In this document: piece after piece, positions 1 to 7,756 of the stretch
Layout of the letters: each line of letters starts with the position of its first letter
Numbering within the stretch: the first letter of the stretch is position 1
DNA from: JBLHUT01 sp047629975
Lineage (GTDB): Bacteria; Pseudomonadota; Alphaproteobacteria; Rhodobacterales; Rhodobacteraceae
Assembly: GCA_047629975.1 (NCBI GenBank)
Contig: JBLHUT010000042.1
Span: forward strand, 1-16,652
Direction: 5' to 3'
DNA: 16,652 nt
Notes under the pieces: generated by a model
Seen by the model: only the letters and a program-made list of their open reading frames with translations
Told to the model about the DNA's origin: nothing
Databases searched by the model: none
Position numbers and translations under genes: made by a program

Positions 1-185
1 GGCCTTCTTGAGGTTGTCCGAGAACACCCCGGCCATACCCTCAATCACCTGACGTTTCCACGTGCTCACCTGTGTCGGGTGGAGCGGGCGCTTGGCCGCA
101 ATCTCCTGAACGTCTTGTCACCGCGCAGCGCCTCAAGCGTCACTGCAGCTTTAAACGGGTCTGAAAAGTTCCATCACTTTGTCAT
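1..185 (-). pseudogene. IS3-family transposase orfA remnant (stop plus frameshift)
   Basis: This is the N-terminal part of an IS3-family OrfA, the helix-turn-helix protein that helps the IS recognise its ends. From the ATG at 185 it reads MTK, an in-frame TGA, then WNFSDPFKAAVTLEALRGDK. After removal of one missing base it continues VQEIAAKRPLHPTQVSTWKR, followed by an EGMAGVFSDN-like segment. These blocks follow the usual OrfA order (FK..VALEAL.G.KT, EIA..., HP.Q...WK). Two defects are visible: a stop at codon 4 where the family usually has Arg, and a one-base deletion after GDKT. The copy should therefore be inactive unless the defects are sequencing errors. The 3' part and any orfB are beyond the window. 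Confidence 0.8.
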
Positions 186-251
186 TCCCGTATCCAGTCG
201 TTCGGGCTGGATACATCGTAGCACGCTGTTCAAATTTACCGGACCACTTCA
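1..251 (-). mobile_element. IS3-family element, left end, continuing past the window edge
   Basis: Read on the minus strand from 251, the sequence begins TGAAGTGGTCC followed by an inner A/T-rich block, the usual design of an IS3-family terminal inverted repeat starting with TG. The same 11 bases start the element end at 16558. About 65 bases inside this end an orfA-like reading frame begins and runs off position 1. The element lies leftward of 251 and is transcribed on the minus strand, so 251 is its left (orfA-side) end. A 3-bp target duplication cannot be tested because the other end is outside the window. Family assignment rests on the orfA sequence; the exact boundary rests on the match to the second copy. 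Confidence 0.7.
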
Positions 252-311
252 CGTGGTCTATTGACAGAGAATTGAAACAACCAACCCCGATCAGCAGGTG
301 CAAAAAGTGAC

Positions 312-740
312 TTAATTTACGCCAGATAGTGCCCAACTCATGGGGAACAGCTCAAGCCCGGGCGGTTCAGTGGCCAGCACATTTTCGCTCTTCACCGGCA
401 CGGAGCGCATCGATGGGCTTACTGCTGCTTCGCAAATCGCTTCAGCTCCACCACTTTTCTGGCGTTCAACGAAGGGTTTGACGCACGTGGGCGGGATCAG
501 GCGTGCTTCGTGAGCCAACTTACCCATCTCACGGCCCCAGAATTGCGCGCCGCCGCACGCTTCCATCGCAACTTCGCATCGCGGAAGTTGGCTGAAAAAC
601 GCCAAGACCTGCGTTCGATGTAACTTCTTGCGCAGAACCTCTTGGCCTGCGCCGCCAGCTCTTTGTAGTCGGAATACATTCTTCGCCAAATCGAGTCCGG
701 CTGTGGCAATATCCGACCTGAACGCTCTCCTTTTTGTGGA
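312..740 (-). pseudogene. IS110-family transposase, N-terminal fragment
   Basis: IS110 transposases are DEDD recombinases related to the Piv invertase. The open frame contains GLDLAKNVFRL (first catalytic Asp), VAMEACGGAQFWGRE (second acidic residue), then LIPPTCVKPFVERQK, AEAICEAA and VPVKSE. These blocks come in the normal order for the first hundred or so residues. Compared with the family's usual QKND.ADAEAICEA block, this copy reads QKSGGAEAICEA, so the Asp residues of the third and fourth catalytic positions are gone. After VKSE the similarity stops and the frame ends. No normal ATG start is in frame: there is a TGA at 741-743, and a nearby ATG lies in another frame. This is a dead fragment of roughly a third of the gene. 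Confidence 0.8.
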
Positions 741-1131
741 TCATTGCAGACCCAACTTGGCACACTGACACCTTCAGGGGGCGGTAGCATCCCTAATTCT
801 TGAGGGTGTTAGACCCTGCGGATGAATGGTCCTGCATTCGGGGTTTCTTTCCGGCACCGGTCCATCGGAGTGTTGTTTCGGGGGCGGAGTGTTGTTTCGG
901 GGGCGGGGTCGGCTTGAAGCTCGAAGGGGGTCGGTTTGCGAGCAGAAGCCTCGTCGCGGTCCGGCACGGATGCAAAGCGCGCCGCGCCTTGAGCAACCAT
1001 AGGGCCTGACACGAGCCTGCCACGGGCGCTCGGGGATGTTCGGGCCGCGTGTCACCGGATGCCAGAGAGACGAACGCCCCGTTTCGCTTCACCTTGAACC
1101 CGGAACTTCGTCAGACATCGGGCACAAAAGC
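741..1131. other. Gene-free stretch between IS debris and the pntB terminator
   Basis: No reading frame here has family-like content, a convincing ribosome-binding site or coding-like composition. The overlapping frames on both strands are Arg/Pro-rich products of high GC. The visible structure is the 19-bp tandem repeat at 866-903. The part next to 741-790 is probably the non-coding end of the IS110 element, but I could not locate a boundary. Confidence 0.5.
866..903. repeat. Two perfect tandem copies of a 19-bp unit
   Basis: CGGAGTGTTGTTTCGGGGG occurs at 866-884 and again directly at 885-903, followed by CGGGG, the start of a third copy. The repeat lies in non-coding sequence beside IS remnants. 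Confidence 0.9.
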
Positions 1132-1162
1132 AACACCTGCCGGCATCCGGCTGACAGGTGTT
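1132..1162. other. Hairpin beyond the pntB terminator
   Basis: AACACCTG (1132-1139) pairs with CAGGTGTT (1155-1162), and CCGG (1140-1143) pairs with CCGG (1147-1150) around a CAT loop, with a four-base bulge on one side. There is no U-tract. It lies just past the bidirectional terminator as read from pntB. It could be a second processing or stability hairpin, or an IS-associated inverted repeat; function is unknown. Confidence 0.5.
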
Positions 1163-1177
1163 CAGGTTCCGAACAGC

Positions 1178-1212
1178 AAAACGGCCCCTCCGGAGTCGGG
1201 AGGGGCCGTTTT
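1178..1212. terminator. Bidirectional intrinsic terminator after pntB
   Basis: A perfect 14-bp stem pairs 1178-1191 (AAAACGGCCCCTCC) with 1199-1212 (GGAGGGGCCGTTTT) around a 7-base loop. Because the stem ends in A/T runs on both sides, it provides a short U-tract in either direction. It starts 21 bases past the pntB stop codon and should end the pntAB transcript; it would also insulate the operon from IS-derived transcription. Confidence 0.9.
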
Positions 1213-1232
1213 GGTTCGGGGTGTCGTCCGGA

Positions 1233-2669
1233 TTAGCTGATGCGGGTCAGCAGGTCATCCAGCGACTTCTTGGCGTCGCCATAGAACATCCGCGTGTTTT
1301 CCTTGAAAAACAGCGGGTTCTCGATCCCTGAATATCCCGTGCCCTGCCCGCGTTTGCTGACGAACACCTGCTTGGCCTTCCAGCATTCCAGCACCGGCAT
1401 ACCGGCGATCGGGCTGTTGGGGTCGTCTTGGGCGGCAGGGTTCACGATGTCGTTCGAGCCGATCACGATCGCCACATCCGTTTCGGGAAAGTCCTGGTTG
1501 ATCTCGTCCATCTCGAGCACGATATCGTAGGGCACCCGCGCCTCGGCCAGAAGCACGTTCATGTGCCCCGGAAGACGCCCGGCAACCGGATGAATCGCAA
1601 ACCGCACGGTTTTGCCTTGCGCCCGCAGCCGCTTGGTCAACTCCGACACGCTTTGTTGCGCCTGCGCCACAGCCATGCCGTAGCCCGGAATGATGATCAC
1701 GCTGTCGGCGTCATCAAGAGCAGCCGCAACGCCGTCGGCGTCGATCGCAATCTGCTCGCCTTCGACCGCCATCTGCGGGCCGCTTGCCCCGCCAAAGCCG
1801 CCAAGGATCACGCTCACGAACTGACGGTTCATCGCCTTGCACATGATATAGCTCAGGATCGCGCCCGAAGAGCCCACAAGCGCGCCCACAACAATCAGCA
1901 GATCATTGCCAAGCGTGAAGCCGATCGCCGCCGCAGCCCAACCCGAATACGAATTGAGCATCGACACAACAACAGGCATGTCCGCCCCGCCGATCCCCAT
2001 GATCAGGTGATAGCCGATAAAGCCCGCGATGATCGCGATCACGACAACCGACCAAAGCCCCGCACCGGCGATATACGCCACCAGCAGCACAACACAGATC
2101 GCCGCCGCCAGCGCATTGAGCATATGCCCCCCCGGAAGCTGCACCGGCTTGCCGTCGACCTTGCCCGCAAGCTTCAGAAACGCCACGATCGACCCCGTGA
2201 ACGTCACCGCACCGATGAACACACCCAGCCCGATTTCCACCAGCATCACGTTGATCTCGGCCGGTGTCTTCTTGGCCACAAGCGCCGCGAAATTCTGCAA
2301 TTCCGCCACAGTGCCCGCCGCCTTTGCGTCGGTCGCAAGGCTCAGCGCCATATCCGCGTTCAACCCGATGAACACCGCCGCAAGCCCCACAAACGAATGC
2401 AGCGCCGCCACAAGTTGTGGCATGTCGGTCATCGCGACCTTCTTGGCCACAACCGTGCCGATCACAGCCCCCCCCGCAACCATCACAACGATGGCCAGCA
2501 GATTGCCGATACCCGGCCCCGCGATCGTCGCCACAACCGCGATCGCCATGCCGGCAATGCCGAACCAGATCGCCCGCTTGGCGCTTTCTTGATTGCTCAG
2601 GCCGCCCAACGACAGAATGAACAGGATAGATGCCGCAATATAGGCGGCAGAAACGATACCTTCAGACAT
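1233..2669 (-). CDS. pntB: NAD(P) transhydrogenase subunit beta
   Basis: This is the beta subunit of the proton-translocating transhydrogenase, which reduces NADP+ with NADH at the expense of the proton gradient at the inner membrane. The 478-residue length is close to the roughly 460 of E. coli PntB. The first ~270 residues are strongly hydrophobic (domain II, multiple membrane segments starting MSEGIVSAAYIAASILFILS). The last ~180 form the NADP-binding domain III, with IIPGYGMAVAQAQ, IHPVAGRLPGHMNVLLAEA, VIGSNDIVNPAA and KRGQGTGYSGIENPLF. The family motif is more often GANDTVNPAA, so Ser and Ile are mild variants. It follows pntA with a 13-base gap; the pntA TGA sits in TGAGGGGG, which supplies the Shine-Dalgarno sequence, so the two are cotranscribed and probably translationally linked. 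Confidence 0.97.
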   Translation of the reverse strand: MSEGIVSAAYIAASILFILSLGGLSNQESAKRAIWFGIAGMAIAVVATIAGPGIGNLLAIVVMVAGGAVIGTVVAKKVAMTDMPQLVAALHSFVGLAAVFIGLNADMALSLATDAKAAGTVAELQNFAALVAKKTPAEINVMLVEIGLGVFIGAVTFTGSIVAFLKLAGKVDGKPVQLPGGHMLNALAAAICVVLLVAYIAGAGLWSVVVIAIIAGFIGYHLIMGIGGADMPVVVSMLNSYSGWAAAAIGFTLGNDLLIVVGALVGSSGAILSYIMCKAMNRQFVSVILGGFGGASGPQMAVEGEQIAIDADGVAAALDDADSVIIIPGYGMAVAQAQQSVSELTKRLRAQGKTVRFAIHPVAGRLPGHMNVLLAEARVPYDIVLEMDEINQDFPETDVAIVIGSNDIVNPAAQDDPNSPIAGMPVLECWKAKQVFVSKRGQGTGYSGIENPLFFKENTRMFYGDAKKSLDDLLTRIS

Positions 2670-2682
2670 ATTGACCGCCCCC

Positions 2683-4260
2683 TCAGGATTTCTGGAACAT
2701 GGCGAGCATACGACGTGTCACCATAAAGCCCCCCACGATGTTGATGGTTGCAATCAGAACAGACACCGCCGCAAGCCCCACAACCAACAGGTTGCTCGAG
2801 CCGACCTGCAACAACGCCCCCACGACAACAATCCCCGAAATCGCGTTGGTGATCGCCATCAGCGGCGTGTGCAAGGCGTGGCTCACGTTCCAGATCACCT
2901 GGAACCCGATAAAACACGCCAGCGCAAAAACGATGAAATGCTGCATGAAACTCGGCGGCGCCACCAGACCAAGAAGCAGCATCACAGCCGCCCCCCCGCC
3001 CAGAAGCTTGACCTGCGAAAGGGTTCCGGCCTTGAAGGCCGCGGCCTCTGCGGCCTTCTTTTCCTCAGGCGTCAGCTCTTTGACAGGCGCCTTTTTGGGC
3101 TGCGCCGCAATCGCGGCCACCTTTGGCGGTGGCGGCGGGAAGGTCACAGCCCCCTCGAACGTCACCGTCGCGCCGCGGATCACGTCATCCTCCATGTTGT
3201 GCACGACCTGACCGTCCTTGCCCGGCGTCAGATCGGCCATCATGTGGCGGATGTTGTTGGAATAAAGCGTGCTTGACTGCGCCGCCATCCGGCTTGGAAA
3301 ATCGGTGTAGCCCACGATGGTCACGCCGTTGTCGGTGACGATCTTTTCGTCCATCACCGTCAATTTGCAATTGCCGCCACGCTCGGCCGCAAGATCGATA
3401 ATCACCGAGCCGGGCTTCATCGCGGCAACCATGTCGGGCGTCCACAATTCGGGCGCCTCGCGGTTGGGGATCAATGCGGTGCAGATGACAATGTCGATCC
3501 CCGGAGCAAGCTCGCGGAACTTTTCAAGCTGCTTTTCACGGAACTCGGGGCTGGAGGGGGCCGCATAGCCGCCCGTCGCCGCACCGTCTTGCGCTGCCGC
3601 CTCCTCGAATTCAAGAAACACGAACTGCGCGCCCATCGATTCGATCTGCTCGGCCACCTCGGCACGCACATCGAACGCCATCGTGATCGCACCCAGCGAC
3701 GTCGCCGTGCCGATCGCGGCCAATCCCGCAACCCCCGCGCCGATCACCAGAACCTTCGCCGGAGGCACCTTGCCCGCCGCCGTCACCTGGCCCGTAAAGA
3801 ACCGGCCAAAGTTGTTGCCAGCCTCGATAACCGCGCGGTAACCCGCAATATTGGCCATCGACGACAACGCGTCCATCTTTTGCGCACGGCTGATCCGCGG
3901 GACCATATCCATCGCGATCACATTCGCACCGCGCTCTTTCGCAAGATCCATCAACGCCGCATTCGACGACGGATAAAAGAACGAAATCAAAGTCTGGCCA
4001 GCCCGCAAATGCCCGACTTCAACCTCCTCGGGCGGCCGCACCTTGGCAATAACATCGCTCACCGCAAACAAGGCCGCCGCATCCGGCACAACCTCCACAC
4101 CCGCAGCAACATAAGACGCATCCGAAAAACCGGCCAAAACACCCGCCCCGGTTTCAATCAAACACGAATACCCCAGCTTGCCCAAAAGCAAAGCACTCTC
4201 CGGCGTCATCGCAACACGCGACTCGCCAGAATATATCTCCTTAGGCGTTCCAATCTTCAC
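2683..4260 (-). CDS. pntA: NAD(P) transhydrogenase subunit alpha (fused form)
   Basis: This is the alpha subunit carrying the NAD(H)-binding domain I and the first membrane helices of the transhydrogenase. The 525 residues show the fused E. coli/Rhodobacter form, not the split PntAA/PntAB of Rhodospirillum. The N-terminus MKIGTPKEIYSGESRVAMTP is the shared alanine dehydrogenase/PNT fold. R122-Q127 begins the RISRAQKMDALSSMANIAGY block, and the dinucleotide-binding loop is GAGVAGLAAIG near 174-184. A Pro/Ala/Lys linker (PPPPPKVAAIAAQPKKAPVK) separates this from a C-terminal ~100-residue region with four predicted helices. The start is GTG, with GAAGGA about seven bases upstream. It is the first gene of pntAB and lies 98 bases downstream of the methyltransferase-like gene on the same strand. 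Confidence 0.97.
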   Translation of the reverse strand: MKIGTPKEIYSGESRVAMTPESALLLGKLGYSCLIETGAGVLAGFSDASYVAAGVEVVPDAAALFAVSDVIAKVRPPEEVEVGHLRAGQTLISFFYPSSNAALMDLAKERGANVIAMDMVPRISRAQKMDALSSMANIAGYRAVIEAGNNFGRFFTGQVTAAGKVPPAKVLVIGAGVAGLAAIGTATSLGAITMAFDVRAEVAEQIESMGAQFVFLEFEEAAAQDGAATGGYAAPSSPEFREKQLEKFRELAPGIDIVICTALIPNREAPELWTPDMVAAMKPGSVIIDLAAERGGNCKLTVMDEKIVTDNGVTIVGYTDFPSRMAAQSSTLYSNNIRHMMADLTPGKDGQVVHNMEDDVIRGATVTFEGAVTFPPPPPKVAAIAAQPKKAPVKELTPEEKKAAEAAAFKAGTLSQVKLLGGGAAVMLLLGLVAPPSFMQHFIVFALACFIGFQVIWNVSHALHTPLMAITNAISGIVVVGALLQVGSSNLLVVGLAAVSVLIATINIVGGFMVTRRMLAMFQKS

Positions 4261-4302
4261 GGCAGATCCTTCGATTATTTTTGTTGCACTGCAGGTCTTG
4301 CG

Positions 4303-4331
4303 TTTTCAAACTCCGGATTACCATTCGTCAA
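4303..4331 (-). promoter_or_regulatory. Candidate pntAB promoter
   Basis: On the minus strand, TTGACG (4331-4326) is followed by a 17-base spacer and TGAAAA (4308-4303). The -35 box and spacing fit a sigma-70-type promoter; the -10 box matches poorly. It lies about 40 bases upstream of the GTG of pntA, in an A/T-rich gap after the preceding gene. Confidence 0.35.
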
Positions 4332-4358
4332 CACCAAAATTCAACCACTTGATAATTT

Positions 4359-4823
4359 TCAAAACCATCTATGCGTTAGCGTCGACCATTGAACAAAACT
4401 GTCTCCGAAGGTCCGTTTTAACCGCTCTTCTTCGGGTCGAATGAAACGGTCCGTCAGAATCCAGATAAAAACCGGCACAAAAATCAGGCATATCCACGCG
4501 CCCCAATGCAGCGTCAGACCTGTCAGAATCAGGACATCCCCAAGATAGATCGGGTTGCGGCTGCGCCCGAAGATGCCGGTTGTGATAAGCTGTGTTGGCA
4601 CACGGTGGGGCACGGGTGTGGTCTGTGCGCGGCGAAATGCGATCAACGCCATCCCCATCAGCACAAACCCTGCCCCGACCAGCAGTCCGGCACTCAGGCC
4701 GATTAACCCGTGGTGCCACGTCAGCTCAGGAAAAAGGCGGGCCTGCGCCCAAGGTAACACCAGAAACCCGACCAACCAGACCGGCGGGATATCGACCCAT
4801 TTCAAACGGGATTTAAGGTCCAT
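4359..4823 (-). CDS. Isoprenylcysteine carboxyl methyltransferase-like membrane protein
   Basis: The 154-residue hydrophobic protein has membrane segments near residues 14-28, 38-62 and 94-124. Its C-terminal half has the ICMT/PEMT-type SAM-binding signature: LITTGIFGRSRNPIYLGDVL, then RPEEERLKRTFGDSFVQW. In this family the R-NP-Y-G and EE-L-FG elements bind SAM at the membrane face. Bacterial members are widespread, and most have no established substrate because bacteria lack prenylated CaaX proteins; a phospholipid or small lipid methyltransferase role is possible. The start is supported by GGGGAG six bases upstream of the ATG. It lies upstream of pntA on the same strand and divergent from the dehydrogenase gene (92-base gap). 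Family assignment is good; substrate unknown. Confidence 0.85.
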   Translation of the reverse strand: MDLKSRLKWVDIPPVWLVGFLVLPWAQARLFPELTWHHGLIGLSAGLLVGAGFVLMGMALIAFRRAQTTPVPHRVPTQLITTGIFGRSRNPIYLGDVLILTGLTLHWGAWICLIFVPVFIWILTDRFIRPEEERLKRTFGDSFVQWSTLTHRWF

Positions 4824-4915
4824 TTTGGCTCCCCTCGTTCAAGGTGCATCGCCGGTGCCAAAAGAGCAGGTCGAAAACACTTGTTGTCAGGCCGATCTGT
4901 CGGCACGTTGCAAGG

Positions 4916-5686
4916 ATGACATATCACACTGATCTGACCGGGCGCCACGCCCTTGTAACAGGAGGCGGGACCGGTATCGGTCTTGCCATCGCCCAAGCAC
5001 TGGCTCAGGCTGGCGCAGATGTAACGATAACCGGACGGCGTGCCGATGTGCTTGCGGCCGTGGCCAGCACCGAGCCGCGCCTGAACCCTCTTGTTATGGA
5101 TGTCAGCGTCGCACAAAGCGTGCAAGACGGCGTTGCGAATGCGACAGCCGCCCGTGGTCCGGTCTCGATCTGTGTGGCCAATGCGGGTATCGCAGAGGGC
5201 AGGTCGGTTCCGAAAACCGATCTTGCGTTCTGGCGCAACATGATGGCGATCAACCTTGACGGGGCCTTTCTGACCTTGCAGGCCTGTCTGCCCGGAATGA
5301 AAGAAGCCGGATGGGGGCGCGGCATGGCCGTATCCTCGATTGCGGGGCTCAAGGGGCTGCGCGGGGCGGCGGCCTATTCCGCGTCAAAACACGGGGTGAT
5401 CGGGCTGATCAAGGCCATGGCCGAGGATTACGCCGAGGCGCCATATACCTTTAACGCCCTGTGTCCGGGTTATGTCGATACACCGATTGTCACCCGCAAC
5501 GTCACCGCGATTTCCGACCGCGCGAAAATCAGCACCGACAGGGCGCGCGCGTTAATGGTCGACACGAACCCCCACAAACGCCTGATCACCCCGCAAGAGG
5601 TGGCCGCAGCCGCACTTTGGCTTTGCGGGCCGCATTCAGGCAGCGTAAACGGCACGAGCATCGAAATCGCAGGCGGCCAGATCTAG
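4916..5686 (+). CDS. Short-chain dehydrogenase/reductase (SDR)
   Basis: This is a classical SDR of 256 residues, an NAD(P)(H)-dependent oxidoreductase. The cofactor motif TGGGTGIG is at 15-22, NAG at 89-91, the catalytic Asn at 113 (MAINLDGAF), Ser at 141 and YSASK with Tyr154 and Lys158. All four catalytic residues are present with normal spacing. The C-terminus GTSIEIAGGQI is typical of the 3-oxoacyl/3-hydroxyacyl reductase-like branch, but the substrate cannot be read from sequence. The frame is open further upstream to an ATG at 4844. I chose 4916 because homology starts there and AAGG directly precedes it, although the spacing is unusually tight. It converges with the molybdopterin-binding gene, with only 8 bases between the stop codons. 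Confidence 0.92.
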   Translation: MTYHTDLTGRHALVTGGGTGIGLAIAQALAQAGADVTITGRRADVLAAVASTEPRLNPLVMDVSVAQSVQDGVANATAARGPVSICVANAGIAEGRSVPKTDLAFWRNMMAINLDGAFLTLQACLPGMKEAGWGRGMAVSSIAGLKGLRGAAAYSASKHGVIGLIKAMAEDYAEAPYTFNALCPGYVDTPIVTRNVTAISDRAKISTDRARALMVDTNPHKRLITPQEVAAAALWLCGPHSGSVNGTSIEIAGGQI

Positions 5687-5704
5687 GGCCATATCTAGGG
5701 CTCT
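5681..5704. repeat. 12-bp imperfect tandem repeat carrying two opposing stop codons
   Basis: ATCTAGGGCCAT (5681-5692) is followed by ATCTAGGGCTCT (5693-5704); the first nine bases are identical. The CTAG in the first copy supplies the TAG of the plus-strand dehydrogenase, and the CTAG in the second supplies the TAG of the minus-strand molybdopterin-binding gene. Confidence 0.85.
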
Positions 5705-6693
5705 CGCGGCTGAGGGCGCATCGGGATCTCCTTGAGCAACCCGCCGACCCCCATCGCCGCGATGTCATCATCCGTGACCTCAAGCCCGCAGGCCAACCGC
5801 TCGAGCACCCAATCCGCCCCGTTGAGCGCAGGAGAGCGCGCACAACCGGGCAGACCGATCACCGGCTTGCCTTCAAGATCACCGATGAACAACAGGTTTC
5901 CGGGGTCCACCGGCATGCCGAAACGGGCCACCTGCCCGCCTGCGACCCGCACCCCTTGCGGCCCTACATCGTGCAGGTCCGAGGTCGCCGACCCTGTCAG
6001 GATCAATGTAATCTCTCCGGTCAGACCGCACAGCCCCTGTGCCAGAGCCGTGGTTTCATGGGCCACCACCCGCACCTCGGCCAACGCCATTCCCAACGCG
6101 GCAAGACGCTGCGCGATCGCGGCCTGCCCTTTGACGGTAAGGCTTTTTTTCTGGCCCGGCACCTCGGTCAGCACCAACCCCGCACTGCGCCGTTCAACCG
6201 GCCGGACCCGCAACGCCGCGTGTGCCACCGCACAGGCCTGCTGCAAGGACGCCTCGGTCACGCCATAAGAGATGATTTTGACCGTTCCCACCAAGGTCCG
6301 CGTCCCGACCCGTGTGTGCGGCGCAAGCGTTGCCAGCGTCACAGACGGATCCACGCGGTTAAGCGCCCGAACCGCACGCGCATCCACCTCGACGATCCCC
6401 GGCCCGACAGCATTGATGTTGACCCGACCGGTGAATGCCGTACCGCGTGTCAGGCACGCCGCAACCGGATCGGGCACCAAAGCCGCCGCAAGCCGGCGCG
6501 CGGCGGTGTTTTCCTCGATATCGCCGGTGCCCAATTGTGCCACGGTAACCTCGCGGATGCCCGCCTGTTGCAAGGCAGCCACCGCTTGCGCATCCAACAC
6601 CAGCCCCTTGCGCCACGGCTTGCCCGCGACCTGCATCGAATGGGCAAGAATAGCCCCCAGCGCCTGTGCCGGAGGAAGGGCGCCAAACCACAT
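5695..6693 (-). CDS. MoeA/MogA-like molybdopterin-binding protein
   Basis: The 332-residue protein belongs to the stand-alone molybdopterin-binding group often encoded beside xdhC in alphaproteobacteria. The N-terminus MWFGALPPAQALGAILAHSM starts a MoeA-like region. The C-terminal third has the MoCF-biosynthesis-like domain: GEITLILTGSATSDLHDVGP, an acidic/Gly segment, then MPVDPGNLLFIGDLEGKPVI and GLPGCARSPALNGADWVLERL, where MoeA proteins have the P-G-PL...GLPGNP segment. Many relatives carry a fused MobA-like nucleotidyltransferase domain; this one ends after the binding domain. The ATG at 6693 shares one base with the xdhC stop (TGATG), so translation is probably coupled. The likely role is handling or sulfuration of molybdenum cofactor for a xanthine dehydrogenase/CO dehydrogenase-type enzyme; the precise reaction is not established. 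Confidence 0.85.
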   Translation of the reverse strand: MWFGALPPAQALGAILAHSMQVAGKPWRKGLVLDAQAVAALQQAGIREVTVAQLGTGDIEENTAARRLAAALVPDPVAACLTRGTAFTGRVNINAVGPGIVEVDARAVRALNRVDPSVTLATLAPHTRVGTRTLVGTVKIISYGVTEASLQQACAVAHAALRVRPVERRSAGLVLTEVPGQKKSLTVKGQAAIAQRLAALGMALAEVRVVAHETTALAQGLCGLTGEITLILTGSATSDLHDVGPQGVRVAGGQVARFGMPVDPGNLLFIGDLEGKPVIGLPGCARSPALNGADWVLERLACGLEVTDDDIAAMGVGGLLKEIPMRPQPREP

Positions 6694-7673
6694 CAGCCCT
6701 GCCTCAGAACCTGAATGATCTGCGCCATGATCGAGACTGCAATCTCGGCCGGGGTTTTGCTGGCGATGTTCAAACCGACCGGCGCGTGTATCCGCGCGAT
6801 CTGTGCAGCATCGAAACCGGCCTCTTGCAGGCGCGTCACCCGCTTTGCGTGGGTGCGGGTCGACCCCAGACATCCCAGATAGAAACATGACGACCCAAGC
6901 GCGGTAACAATGGCCGGATCATCCAGTTTGGGATCATGGCTCAGGGTGACGACGGCCGTGCGGGCATCCAGCCCCCACTGCGTCAGCGCGGCATCGGGCC
7001 AGTCATGCGAGATCGCCTCACCGGGAAAGCGTTCGGCCGCGCCAAAGGCCTCGCGCGGGTCAATCACGAACGGATCAAAACCGGCCATGCGCGCCATCAC
7101 CACCAGCGGTTGGGCGATATGCACCGCCCCGACCACTGCAATCCGCAGGGGTGGATTGTGAATGGCGGCAAAGACATCACCGTCGAACCCCGATTTGTCA
7201 CCGCGAAACCGCCCGGCCAGTACCGGATCACCGATCTGATCGGACAGCGCGCGCGCCCAACTTGTTGTGTTAACCAGATACGCCACCGGAGTACGCCCCG
7301 CGCGTGCCGTCACCAGCGCCTGGAGCAGGGCTTCGGGAATACCCGCACCAACCGGCTCGACCAGAATGCGGATCGTTCCCCCACAGGCAAGCCCCACGGC
7401 AAATGCCTCGTCGTCGCTGACCCCGTAATCAAGGATCCGGCTGTGCCCGCCTTCGATCGCCTCCATCGCCTCAAGCACCACCGCGCCCTCGACACAGCCC
7501 CCCGACACCGACCCCGCAATATCGCCCGCCGCCGAGATCACCAACTGGCTGCCCACACCGCGCGGGGCCGACCCCCAAGTCTGTATCACCGTCGCCAAAG
7601 CCGCCCCGCGCCCGGCGCGGTGCCACTGCAGCGCGGTTTCCGGGCTGTCGTCAAATCCGGGTGTGCGCGTCAT
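6693..7673 (-). CDS. xdhC: XdhC/CoxI family molybdenum-cofactor maturation protein
   Basis: XdhC proteins bind molybdenum cofactor, promote its sulfuration and insert it into xanthine dehydrogenase-type enzymes. The 326 residues show the two expected parts. The N-terminal XdhC/CoxI domain has TWGSAPRGVGSQLVIS and GSVSGGCVEGAVVLEA (Cys60). The C-terminal Rossmann domain begins LRIAVVGAVHIAQPLVVMAR and includes VTLSHDPKLDDPAI, YLGCLGSTRTHAKR and IHAPVGLNIASKTPAEIAVSI. The start has GGGGAG about seven bases upstream. It precedes the molybdopterin-binding gene with a one-base overlap and lies downstream of bioY, separated by a terminator, so it needs its own promoter in 7674-7760. No molybdenum hydroxylase subunits are present in the window, so its client enzyme is unknown. 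Confidence 0.92.
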   Translation of the reverse strand: MTRTPGFDDSPETALQWHRAGRGAALATVIQTWGSAPRGVGSQLVISAAGDIAGSVSGGCVEGAVVLEAMEAIEGGHSRILDYGVSDDEAFAVGLACGGTIRILVEPVGAGIPEALLQALVTARAGRTPVAYLVNTTSWARALSDQIGDPVLAGRFRGDKSGFDGDVFAAIHNPPLRIAVVGAVHIAQPLVVMARMAGFDPFVIDPREAFGAAERFPGEAISHDWPDAALTQWGLDARTAVVTLSHDPKLDDPAIVTALGSSCFYLGCLGSTRTHAKRVTRLQEAGFDAAQIARIHAPVGLNIASKTPAEIAVSIMAQIIQVLRQG

Positions 7674-7756
7674 AGATATCTCCCCGAAAGGGTCACGGTG
7701 AAACCAACGGCGTGTGTGATCGCACCTTTATGTGGCACGCCACGCCTATGTTGCCA

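Noticed and set aside
1428..2726. Long open frame on the plus strand opposite pntB
   Set aside because: It is His/Arg-rich with no family features and mirrors the codon bias of pntB; it lacks a ribosome-binding site.
3589..4392. Long plus-strand frame opposite pntA
   Set aside because: Arg-rich mirror of pntA codons, no domain and no start signal.
5461..6714. 417-codon plus-strand frame opposite the molybdopterin-binding gene
   Set aside because: Composition dominated by Arg, His and Pro; the minus strand carries clear family motifs over the same span.
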